NCBI GenBank assembly: GCA_002779045.1
Contig: PEXO01000122.1
Location: 1 to 8,957 of the forward strand
Direction: 5' to 3'
DNA: 8,957 nucleotides
From: Elusimicrobia bacterium CG08_land_8_20_14_0_20_59_10
GTDB lineage: Bacteria; Elusimicrobiota; Elusimicrobia; Elusimicrobiales; UBA9959
Made by a program: the position numbers and the translations under genes. The notes below the pieces were generated by a model. That model had not been told where the DNA came from and ran no database searches. It saw nothing but the letters and a program-made list of their open reading frames with translations. Below, piece by piece: positions 1 to 4,778 of this stretch (position 1 is its first letter; each line of letters starts with the position of its first letter).

Positions 1-174
1 AGTGAAAAACCGCGGTATTTTATCGGTGGCAGCATTTCACCGACGTAAACTGATGTCGACCGGTGTTGCTAAAAAGTGCGAAAGTCCACTTGTGTAGTTG
101 AGTGATATTCCCTGACTTTGGGAAGACGCCGTAACACATGGACATTATAGCGCCTAATGATGTGCACCCGTCTG

Positions 175-211
175 GCGGCCCGGCCCGCAGCGGGCGGGGC
201 TGCTGGTTTTT
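175..211 (+). terminator. Possible rho-independent terminator
   Basis: A GC-rich inverted repeat has arms of about 13 nt (175-187 and 191-203) around a CAG loop. It has one G-T wobble and one mismatch, and is followed by GG and then five T at 207-211. It would end plus-strand transcription coming from left of the window. No gene in view feeds it, so its role is inferred from structure alone. Confidence 0.4.
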
Positions 212-258
212 CTGGTTTCTGCATTTGTTTTTGCCTTAAAGAATTATTTCTGTCTGAA

Positions 259-282
259 CATTTTATTGACGTCAACAAAATG
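259..282. promoter_or_regulatory. 24-bp near-perfect palindrome
   Basis: CATTTTATTGAC is followed directly by GTCAACAAAATG. The two 12-bp halves are inverted copies with a single mismatched pair (A265 against C276). The perfect core is TTGACGTCAA. There is no loop, which suits a dimeric DNA-binding protein better than an RNA hairpin. No regulator gene is next to it, so an operator role is inference. Confidence 0.4.
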
Positions 283-388
283 GTTGCTTATCCTAAACAT
301 ACGGAGGTGACGCAGGGAAATAAGTATAGTGCGTCGGAATTCCCGACATACTGCTTTCTGTCTATAGACGACAGTTGACAAGTATTCC

Positions 389-772
389 TTGATACTGATG
401 GTGGCGGGGAAAGAACCGTTCGTTAAAGATGTGAACGGGGAGCTGTGCTTCAAACTGGAACCAGCCCTGCACGGCAGGCTGTTCGGCGGACGGAAAAAGA
501 CCTTTACGGTGACGGACGCTGAAGGGAACGAAAGTGAAGCGGTCCTGCCGCCGGGCGGTTTCGCGTTCCGCCTGTTCGGCAGGACCCTGGCGACCTACCT
601 GAACGCCAAAAGGAAGAACACCTACGGGAAAGACGGCGTAAAGGTGGCGTCCTACCTGCTGGTTTACAATGACGGGAAGAGGGTGGAGGTGCCTGGGCCG
701 GTGGTGCCTTCGCCGTGCTCGCATCACCTCAGGGAAGGCCGGGTAAGAACTATCACCGCGGTCCTGGCTTAG
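389..772 (+). pseudogene. C-terminal remnant of a probable carbohydrate phosphorylase/glycoside hydrolase-like protein
   Basis: The frame is open from 368 (after a TAG at 365-367) to a TAG at 770-772. The only nearby starts are TTG at 389 and ATG at 398, with no clear ribosome binding site. The first ~100 residues (LILMVAGKEPFVKD, then PPGGFAFRLFGRTLATYLN and KRKNTYGK) resemble, from memory, the C-terminal cap region of large GH94/GH36-like cellobiose-phosphorylase-type proteins, in which a beta-rich tail follows an (alpha/alpha)6 catalytic barrel. The catalytic part is missing, so I read this as a decayed 3' end and not a working enzyme. The last ~25 residues (after VEVPGP) come from the repeat copy at 698-743 and unrelated sequence, so the original C-terminus is probably also lost. 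It is the only plausible plus-strand coding stretch in the window. The family assignment is tentative. Confidence 0.42.
698..743 (+). repeat. Hairpin direct repeat, copy A
   Basis: This 46-nt copy matches 1473-1519 in the same orientation. Relative to copy B there are three substitutions, one single-base indel and one two-base indel. Both copies begin CCGGTGGTGCCTT and end GGAAGGCCGGG. Inside, GTGGTGC pairs with GCATCAC (one G-T wobble) to make a 7-bp stem. It forms the 3' end of the enzyme-remnant frame. A REP-like dispersed repeat is the likely explanation. Confidence 0.65.
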
Positions 773-783
773 CAGGGGAAACC

Positions 784-851
784 GGGATAGCACCCCGTAT
801 AGCTATTCCTCACGTACGATTCCGTTGCACGCCCTTACCGGTCCGGAATCG
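784..851. other. Two consecutive inverted repeats between convergent frames
   Basis: GGGATAGC (784-791) can pair with GCTATTCC (802-809) through one wobble. CGATTCCG (817-824) is a perfect inverted copy of CGGAATCG (844-851) across a 19-nt loop. They fill the gap between the plus-strand enzyme remnant and the end of the minus-strand zinc-ribbon gene. Neither is followed by a T run on either strand, so terminator function is not supported. They may be part of the degraded repeat material here. Confidence 0.35.
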
Positions 852-857
852 CTTTCC

Positions 858-1430
858 CTACTGCAGCGGATGTCTGCAGAAGGCGCAGGTCTTCATGGTG
901 TCGTCCACCTGCTGCCCGCATTTGGGACAGCGGCGCACGGGGGCCGCGGGCGGCTCTTCGGGGGTCTCCGGCGGTTCGGGGGCCTCCGGGACATATGCCA
1001 GGAAGGGGTCGGAAAGCTTCCAGACAACGTAACACATGTAGACGGTGTAGACTAACGCGGAAAACATGGCGAGCGTTATCAGCCGGCTGTCCGGGAGCAG
1101 CCGGCCAAGCGGCGGCAGCAGCAGCGCGGCTATGCTCATATAACCGGCCGCCGACGTGATAATGCCGGTAAGTTCCAGCGTTTTCTCGCGCGGCTGCCCC
1201 ATTTTTCCCAGCCGCTGCGTCAGTTCCGCGGCCAGGTGCTCTTTTAGTCCGAAAAGTTTGCGGAGGGCGGCGATCCCGAGGCAGGCCTGGAGAATATCCG
1301 AAACAGTGAAACTGCCGCCGAGCGCGTCACGTCCGCCAAGCAGCCATCCGGTTATCAGCGGCAGGATAAAATAACATAGCAGCGCTATTTCGGCCGGTTT
1401 CAGCCTGGTCTTCCATTCGGTTGTGATCAT
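858..1430 (-). CDS. Membrane protein with C-terminal zinc ribbon
   Basis: The 190-residue product has an N-terminal membrane part and a cytosolic metal-binding tail. Hydrophobic segments lie near residues 13-33, 41-60 (weak), 86-107 and 115-138. They are followed by a Pro/Glu-rich linker (145-166) and a zinc ribbon with CPKC (168, 171) and CAFC (182, 185) ending in HPL, the typical short ribbon seen at protein termini. This gives a likely inner-membrane protein with three or four helices and the ribbon probably facing the cytoplasm. I do not recognise a specific family, so the function is unknown. The start ATG at 1430 is forced by an in-frame TGA about 20 nt upstream. There is no Shine-Dalgarno sequence, and the upstream sequence is REP-like (GGGGTCAGACCC), so the native leader may have been replaced. 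The gene sits between two direct copies of a hairpin repeat. Confidence 0.75.
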   Translation of the reverse strand: MITTEWKTRLKPAEIALLCYFILPLITGWLLGGRDALGGSFTVSDILQACLGIAALRKLFGLKEHLAAELTQRLGKMGQPREKTLELTGIITSAAGYMSIAALLLPPLGRLLPDSRLITLAMFSALVYTVYMCYVVWKLSDPFLAYVPEAPEPPETPEEPPAAPVRRCPKCGQQVDDTMKTCAFCRHPLQ

Positions 1431-1447
1431 CTTGCAAGCGGGGGCAT

Positions 1448-1474
1448 GGGGTCAGACCCGAGGTCCGAGGGACC
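1448..1474. repeat. REP-like tandem dyads (GGGGTCAGACCC type)
   Basis: GGGTC-A-GACCC (1449-1459) is directly followed by GGTCC-GAG-GGACC (1462-1474), two small perfect dyads back to back. From memory, GGGTCAGACCC strings are recurrent intergenic repeats in Elusimicrobiota and some deltaproteobacterial genomes, often with REP-associated tyrosine transposases. No transposase is in view. The repeat runs straight into the hairpin repeat copy B and lies just upstream of the zinc-ribbon gene start. Confidence 0.5.
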
Positions 1475-1519
1475 GGTGGTGCCTTGCCGTGCTCTCGCAC
1501 CACATCATGGAAGGCCGGG
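1473..1519 (+). repeat. Hairpin direct repeat, copy B
   Basis: This is the 47-nt partner of 698-743, in the same orientation. Its stem GTGGTGC (1476-1482) with GCACCAC (1497-1503) is a perfect 7 bp, where copy A has one G-T wobble, so pairing is kept despite sequence change. An extra GC hairpin, CCGGGCGC/GCGCCCGG (1515-1522 and 1529-1536, 6-nt loop), overlaps its right end. That hairpin lies 3' of the small gene ending at 1549 but lacks a T run. Confidence 0.65.
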
Positions 1520-1548
1520 CGCCGTGGAGCGCCCGGTTGCGGCCTTAT

Positions 1549-1776
1549 TTACCTTATCTTCCGGGCGAACTGGTTTTCCACTTTGGAGGTTATGAAGGTT
1601 CCCAGGCCTTTGCCCGCTACCGCCAGGGATTTCATCTGGCGGACATTGCCTGACCCGGTAATCTGGTTGGAAAACCGTAAGACGGCGCTCGTGGTGAACC
1701 TCACCGTTATGTAGTCTTTGGCCAGTTCATACGCGGCTACCGTGGACTTACCGCCGAGATTCTTGTACTTTGTCAT
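1549..1776 (-). CDS. Small KTSC-like conserved hypothetical protein
   Basis: The 75-residue basic protein opens MTKYKNLGGKSTVAAYELA, continues with an alternating beta pattern (YITVRF) and ends with a helix-like stretch containing MKSLAVAGKGLGTFI. This layout (a short strand pair, then a Gly-rich 'KGLxxFI' helix near the C-terminus) resembles, from memory, a widespread family of ~70-residue proteins related to the KTSC domain, whose biochemical role is not known. The ATG at 1776 is preceded by AAAGGAAATT on the minus strand, an acceptable ribosome binding site (complement of 1781-1785), which supports this start. It stands alone between an outer-membrane protein remnant (1851) and repeat material (1519). 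No signal peptide or membrane segment is seen, so it is probably cytosolic. I have no basis for a specific function. Confidence 0.7.
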   Translation of the reverse strand: MTKYKNLGGKSTVAAYELAKDYITVRFTTSAVLRFSNQITGSGNVRQMKSLAVAGKGLGTFITSKVENQFARKIR

Positions 1777-1780
1777 AATT

Positions 1781-1785
1781 TCCTT
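1781..1785 (-). promoter_or_regulatory. Ribosome binding site of the KTSC-like gene
   Basis: TCCTT on the plus strand reads AAGGA on the minus strand, 4 nt before the ATG at 1776. It supports the 75-residue start. Confidence 0.5.
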
Positions 1786-1850
1786 TGTCTGTCCGGTCTA
1801 TGACTACATACTAACAAATACCACAGCAGCGCCGATATGGAAGCGTATCG

Positions 1851-1958
1851 TCAGTAGTTCACTATTATCGCCACGGCGGTCATGGTGTCGGTCTTCTTGA
1901 AACCGGCCGTCAGCTTCAGGGCGGACTTTTTCCAGTCATAGTAGTACAGGTTTTTGAA
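1851..1958 (-). pseudogene. C-terminal remnant of a probable outer-membrane beta-barrel protein
   Basis: Read on the minus strand, an open frame from 1958 to a TGA at 1851-1853 encodes 35 residues: FKNLYYYDWKKSALKL, then a short TAGFKKTDTM stretch, then TAVAIIVNY at the terminus. The alternating hydrophobic pattern ending in an aromatic residue is the classic last-strand signature used for insertion of outer-membrane barrels by BamA. The preceding codon is a TAA contributed by the first bases of the inverted-repeat element at 1959, so the reading frame is cut exactly at the element edge. The rest of the gene is not on the other side of the element, where rsgA ends. The element therefore either inserted with a deletion or marks a recombination junction. 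No start codon or ribosome binding site is available, so it is non-functional. Confidence 0.55.
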
Positions 1959-2079
1959 TTAAGGGGACAGTATACTTAATTAATATTTTTCCCCTGGCTT
2001 GTAAATTTCTACTATATCAATTCGAGGCAATAGCGGGTTTGAAGGACGTTTTTAATAAATAAGTATACTGTCCCCTTAA
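1959..2079. mobile_element. 121-bp MITE/REP-like element with 20-bp terminal inverted repeats
   Basis: The left end TTAAGGGGACAGTATACTTA (1959-1978) is a perfect inverted copy of the right end (2060-2079). The 81-nt interior is AT-rich, unlike the GC-rich genes around it, and encodes nothing. The outermost bases are TTAA on both sides, and I see no target-site duplication outside them. From memory, GGGGACAGTATACTT strings are common repeated sequences near REP-associated (IS200-like) tyrosine transposases, so it is probably mobilised in trans. The right end supplies the stop codon of rsgA, and the left end truncates a barrel-protein remnant. Confidence 0.7.
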
Positions 2080-3149
2080 CTACCTTCCTCACGATGCAGG
2101 GTGTAGAAATTTTTTATGGCCCTGGCCAGCTTTTTGGCGACGGCTTTGCTTTTCAGCTGTTCGGTGATGTCGGCGCGGGCCTTCTGGTGCGCGGCTTCTT
2201 TTTTCATCTTCAGATAGCTGTTGTAGCGCGCCGCTTCCAGGGCGCCGGATTCCAGGGCGGCGCGCACGGCGCAGCCGGGCTCGGTCTCATGGGCGCAGTT
2301 GCCGAAGCGGCAGTTGAGGGCCAGTTCTTCAATTTCAGTAAAGCTTTCCCTGAAACCGCCCGGGGCGTCCCAGGCCTCGAACTCCTTCATGCCGGGGGTG
2401 TCTATAAGGAGGGCCCCGCCCTTCAGCTGCAGCAGGCGGCGCGTGGTGGTGGTGTGCATCCCCTTCGAATCGCTTTCCCTCACCGCGGCGGTGCGCTGCC
2501 TGGCCGCGCCCAGATTGTTTATTATGGTGGATTTTCCCACTCCGGAGGAGCCGATGAAGGCGATAGTGCGGCCTTTGGCCAGGAACGGGGAGAGTCTGTC
2601 ATATCCCGCCAGGGAGACGGAGTCCAGTACGATAACTGGGATGCCGGGAGCCAGGTCGGCGGTTTCCTTCTCGCGCAGGGGATGTTTGGGGTCCAGGTCG
2701 GCTTTGTTTAGTATTACCACGGGCGTGGCGCCGCTTTCGCGCACGGCCACCAGAAAGCGCTCCAGGCGGCGGGAGTTATAATTGGCGTCCAGCGCCTGGA
2801 CTATGAAAACGGTGTCGGCATTGGCGGCTATGGGCTGCTCGGCGCCCTCTTTGTCGGTGGATTTCCGGGAAAGCCTGGACCTGCGTGCGAGTACTGTGTG
2901 TATGGGGAGGCGCTCGGCGCCGGGGCTATCGGCCACCAGCACCCAGTCGCCGACCACGGGCATTTCTCCCGCGGTGGCGGCTTTGTGTTTGAACTTGCCC
3001 GAGATGGCGGCGAGCTTTTCCCCTTCGCCGAGGTCCACGCCGTAACAACCGCCGTATTCAGCCGTTACCCTGGCGGGGAGAAGACCGGGATCCGCGGCCG
3101 CCAGCTGCCCCTCGAAAAAATCGTCCCAGCCCAGGTCCTTCAGTTTCAT
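2076..3149 (-). CDS. rsgA: Ribosome small-subunit biogenesis GTPase RsgA
   Basis: The 357-residue circularly permuted GTPase assists late maturation of the 30S subunit in the cytosol. An N-terminal OB-fold (about 25-90) precedes the G domain in permuted order: NKAD (148-151, G4), GSSGVGKST (200-208, P-loop), the switch GMHTTTTRR (230-238) and DTPG (250-253, G3). The C-terminal zinc module has C280, C285, H287 and C293 in CRFGNCAHETEPGC. A Lys-rich helical tail follows. All catalytic and metal residues are present and the length is normal. The ATG at 3149 gives the expected MKLKDLGWDDFF opening. The open frame runs ~200 codons further upstream, but that part is a shadow of pyruvate kinase. The ATG overlaps the pyk TGA by 4 bp and has only a weak Shine-Dalgarno, so translation is probably coupled. 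The stop TAA is formed by the end of the inverted-repeat element. Confidence 0.95.
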   Translation of the reverse strand: MKLKDLGWDDFFEGQLAAADPGLLPARVTAEYGGCYGVDLGEGEKLAAISGKFKHKAATAGEMPVVGDWVLVADSPGAERLPIHTVLARRSRLSRKSTDKEGAEQPIAANADTVFIVQALDANYNSRRLERFLVAVRESGATPVVILNKADLDPKHPLREKETADLAPGIPVIVLDSVSLAGYDRLSPFLAKGRTIAFIGSSGVGKSTIINNLGAARQRTAAVRESDSKGMHTTTTRRLLQLKGGALLIDTPGMKEFEAWDAPGGFRESFTEIEELALNCRFGNCAHETEPGCAVRAALESGALEAARYNSYLKMKKEAAHQKARADITEQLKSKAVAKKLARAIKNFYTLHREEGS

Positions 3150-4189
3150 GAACAGCGGAATTCCCCCCCGCACTGCTCGGTGTACTTCACGATCTGGTTC
3201 ATAAAGCACACTGCCTCCACCGGGTGCGCGCCGGCCGCGGTCTCGGCGGAAAGCATTACCCAGTCGGTGCCGTCCAGCACGGCATTGGCCACGTCGGAAA
3301 CCTCGGCCCGGGTGGGGTGGTAATTGGCGGTCATGCTCTCCAGCATCTGCGTGGCGGTTATAACGGGTTTGCCGGCCTTGTTGCATTTCTTTATTATCAG
3401 CTTCTGCAGCAGCGGCACTTCCCACAACGGGAACATCACTCCCAGGTCGCCGCGGGCCACCATTATGCCGTCGGCGGCGGCTATTATCTCGTCCAGGTTC
3501 TTTATGGCTTCGCGCGCCTCTATCTTGGCGATTATGCGGCAGCCGGGCAGGCGCCCGCCCAGAACGCGGCGTACGGCCAGTACCTCGGCTTTGGAACGCA
3601 CGAAAGACTGCGCTATGAAGTCCGGCTTTATGGTCAGGGCGAATTCCAGGTCCCTGCGGTCCTCGTCGGAAAGGACAGGGAAGTCGAGGGCCGCCAGGGG
3701 GATATTCACGCCTTTGCGCTCTTTGAGGAGGCCGCCGGCGGTCACTTCGCATTCAAGGCTGTCCCGGCCCGGGGCCTTTACTTCCAGGGCTATATTGCCG
3801 TCGTCTATGTATATAAGATGGCCTTTTTTTATGGCTTTGAGCGAACCTGTGTAGTCGAAGGGGATCTGGCCGGCGCGGCGGGCGGTAAGGCCCCGCACCA
3901 GGGTCACCTTCTGGTGGTTTTTCAACTGCAGCGGGGCTTCCAGGCGGCCTATGCGTATACGGTTGCCCTTGAGGTCCTGCAGTACGGTTATATGGCGGCG
4001 CGTTGCGCGGTTGAGGTCCCGCACCATTTCTACGCGCGCACGGTGCTCGTCGGGTTTGCCGTGCGAAAAATTCAGGCGCACGCAGTCGAGGCCGGCCTGG
4101 TACATTTTGCGCAGTACGGCGTGTGCCGTGCTAGCCGGTCCCAGCGTGGCCAATATCTTTGTTCTGGGGGTGCGTATGTTTTTAGGCAT
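3146..4189 (-). CDS. pyk: Pyruvate kinase lacking the C-terminal allosteric domain
   Basis: It converts phosphoenolpyruvate and ADP to pyruvate and ATP, the last step of glycolysis, in the cytosol. The 347 residues cover the (beta/alpha)8 A domain with the inserted B domain. Landmarks are TKILATLGPAS (10-20), VRLNFSHG (37-44), DLKGNRIRIG (72-81, usually DLKGPKIR), the B domain near 82-155, RKGVN (158-162), AKIE with K222 and E224, RGDLG (246-250), TATQM (278-282) and SAETAAG (314-320). Active-site residues look intact. Typical bacterial enzymes have ~470 or more residues with a regulatory C domain. This one ends at that boundary and is followed at once by rsgA, so it should lack effector control from that domain. 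The start ATG at 4189 has no Shine-Dalgarno, and a TGGTACAAT box sits just upstream, which suggests a leaderless mRNA. Isoleucine is almost always ATA. Confidence 0.93.
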   Translation of the reverse strand: MPKNIRTPRTKILATLGPASTAHAVLRKMYQAGLDCVRLNFSHGKPDEHRARVEMVRDLNRATRRHITVLQDLKGNRIRIGRLEAPLQLKNHQKVTLVRGLTARRAGQIPFDYTGSLKAIKKGHLIYIDDGNIALEVKAPGRDSLECEVTAGGLLKERKGVNIPLAALDFPVLSDEDRRDLEFALTIKPDFIAQSFVRSKAEVLAVRRVLGGRLPGCRIIAKIEAREAIKNLDEIIAAADGIMVARGDLGVMFPLWEVPLLQKLIIKKCNKAGKPVITATQMLESMTANYHPTRAEVSDVANAVLDGTDWVMLSAETAAGAHPVEAVCFMNQIVKYTEQCGGEFRCS

Positions 4190-4195
4190 GAGGTG

Positions 4196-4204
4196 ATTGT
4201 ACCA
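4196..4204 (-). promoter_or_regulatory. Extended -10 promoter for pyk-rsgA (leaderless)
   Basis: On the minus strand TGGTACAAT is followed by CACCTC and then the pyk ATG. The TG extension compensates for a poor -35 (only T-rich sequence from the preceding terminator). Transcription would begin at or next to the A of the ATG, which agrees with the lack of a ribosome binding site. Confidence 0.55.
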
Positions 4205-4218
4205 AAGATATATCGAAT

Positions 4219-4319
4219 AAAAAAACCGCCCTTACGAGGAGCCTTGTGGGCTTCCGAAAAGACGGTTCTTTTTGCCGGCAGGCGTCCTTGCGGGTGCCGG
4301 CCGGCGTTACTACGGGCGG
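4219..4319 (-). terminator. Multi-branched terminator-like RNA structure
   Basis: Read on the minus strand, this begins 3 nt after the stop of the small GYWWFDW gene. CCGCCCGTA pairs with TAAGGGCGG (outer stem, 4311-4319 with 4226-4234, one mismatch), and seven T follow (4219-4225). Three perfect or near-perfect inner hairpins are enclosed: GCCGGCA/TGCCGGC (4274-4280, 4295-4301), AAAAGA/TCTTTT with a 4-nt loop (4257-4272), and GGAAGCC/GGCTCC (about 4238-4254, one bulge). The T run after a GC-rich closing stem argues for intrinsic termination. The branched layout is larger than a normal terminator and could be a regulatory RNA or a processed small RNA. It matches no riboswitch consensus that I can recall. 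Confidence 0.6.
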
Positions 4320-4321
4320 TG

Positions 4322-4648
4322 TTAGACGACTTTGCAGCGGCGGCGCTTTGAGATCAGGTACTCGCCGTTAGGCTTCTGCATGCGCGCTACCAACTGGTGG
4401 GTTCCGGTAGCAAAACCATGCCAGTCGAACCACCAGTAGCCCACCGCGTGGCGGCAGGACTGCCAGGGCTGGTCGTTTATAGATATTTCCACGCCGTTGC
4501 ATCTGCTGGAGCCTACGCGCACAGCGTAATGTCCGGCGGGCAGTACTTCCAGGTTCTTCGGGTGGTCCACTACGACGTATTCGTCCGTGACGGTTACCGT
4601 CGGCTTGGGGGTTTTGGTGCTGTTCTTTCTTACGGCTATTTTAGGCAT
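4322..4648 (-). CDS. Small GYWWFDW-motif beta-domain protein
   Basis: The product is 108 residues. A basic Lys/Thr/Pro-rich N-terminus (1-20) is followed by one compact beta-rich domain (about 25-108) with GHYAVRVG (39-46), VEISINDQPWQSCR (53-66), GYWWFDW (70-76) and GTHQLVARM (82-90). The pattern resembles an Ig-like or carbohydrate-binding sandwich. I have seen similar small proteins, from memory, in Elusimicrobiota genomes without an assigned function. There is no signal peptide or membrane segment. The start was chosen at 4648 because GGAGGAAA lies 8 nt upstream. An in-frame ATG at 4756, with a weaker GGAG 5 nt away, would add 36 Lys/Pro-rich residues, and two isoforms are conceivable. 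The gene has its own strong promoter (4852-4880), a ~200-nt leader for this start and its own terminator, so it is a single-gene transcript. What it binds is unknown. Confidence 0.8.
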   Translation of the reverse strand: MPKIAVRKNSTKTPKPTVTVTDEYVVVDHPKNLEVLPAGHYAVRVGSSRCNGVEISINDQPWQSCRHAVGYWWFDWHGFATGTHQLVARMQKPNGEYLISKRRRCKVV

Positions 4649-4656
4649 TTCACTTT

Positions 4657-4661
4657 CCTCC
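4657..4661 (-). promoter_or_regulatory. Strong ribosome binding site deciding the 4648 start
   Basis: CCTCC on the plus strand is GGAGG (in GCGGAGGAAA) on the minus strand, 8 nt before the ATG at 4648. It is a better match than the GGAG before the upstream in-frame ATG at 4756. Confidence 0.6.
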
Positions 4662-4778
4662 GCTTTCGGGGACGTTTTCGGCTTAGAGCCGGGGCGTCCC
4701 ATCCCGGTCGTCCTCTTGCTGAGATACGCCGGAAATCTGTTTAAGGGGTGTTTCATACGCGCTCCAGTATTACGTGTT

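Larger units (their letters stand above)
1..364. other. Left-edge region without a convincing gene
   Basis: I see no credible coding sequence here. The short open frames on both strands are basic or low-complexity and match nothing I know. The stretch is less GC-rich than the rest of the window and contains several dyads: TCGGTG/CACCGA at 23-28 and 38-43, a terminator-like hairpin at 175-211, and a 24-bp palindrome at 259-282. A GGAGGTGA Shine-Dalgarno-like string at 303-310 has no start codon at a usable distance after it. In one plus frame residues SASEF are encoded at 328-342, and in another frame the enzyme remnant described at 389 begins, so the right part may be decayed upstream coding sequence of that remnant. 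That link is speculative. Confidence 0.5.

Noticed and set aside
69..453. Short frames of about 70 codons on both strands at the left edge
   Set aside because: There is no ribosome binding site, no family similarity and no coding-like composition. Part of them is the shared palindrome read in both directions.
129..1038. Shared 11-mer CGTAACACATG at 129-139 and 1028-1038
   Set aside because: The second copy lies within zinc-ribbon gene codons and the match does not extend, so it is probably coincidence.
2094..2711. Plus-strand open frames across rsgA
   Set aside because: They are antisense to a gene with all RsgA motifs intact. Their composition is typical of shadow frames.
3150..3752. N-terminal extension of rsgA by ~200 codons
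   Set aside because: The extension is Arg/Pro-rich shadow of pyk. The conserved RsgA N-terminus begins at the ATG at 3149.
4226..4319. tRNA or tRNA-like gene in the cloverleaf-like structure
   Set aside because: There is no T-loop GGTTCGAATCC-type sequence, no anticodon arm of proper size, and the stem lengths do not fit. A T run follows, which favours a terminator.
3224..4351. A 375-codon open frame on the plus strand
   Set aside because: It runs antisense across the whole pyk gene, has low-complexity Gly/His/Tyr-rich composition and no family resemblance. It is a frame shadow of a GC-rich gene.
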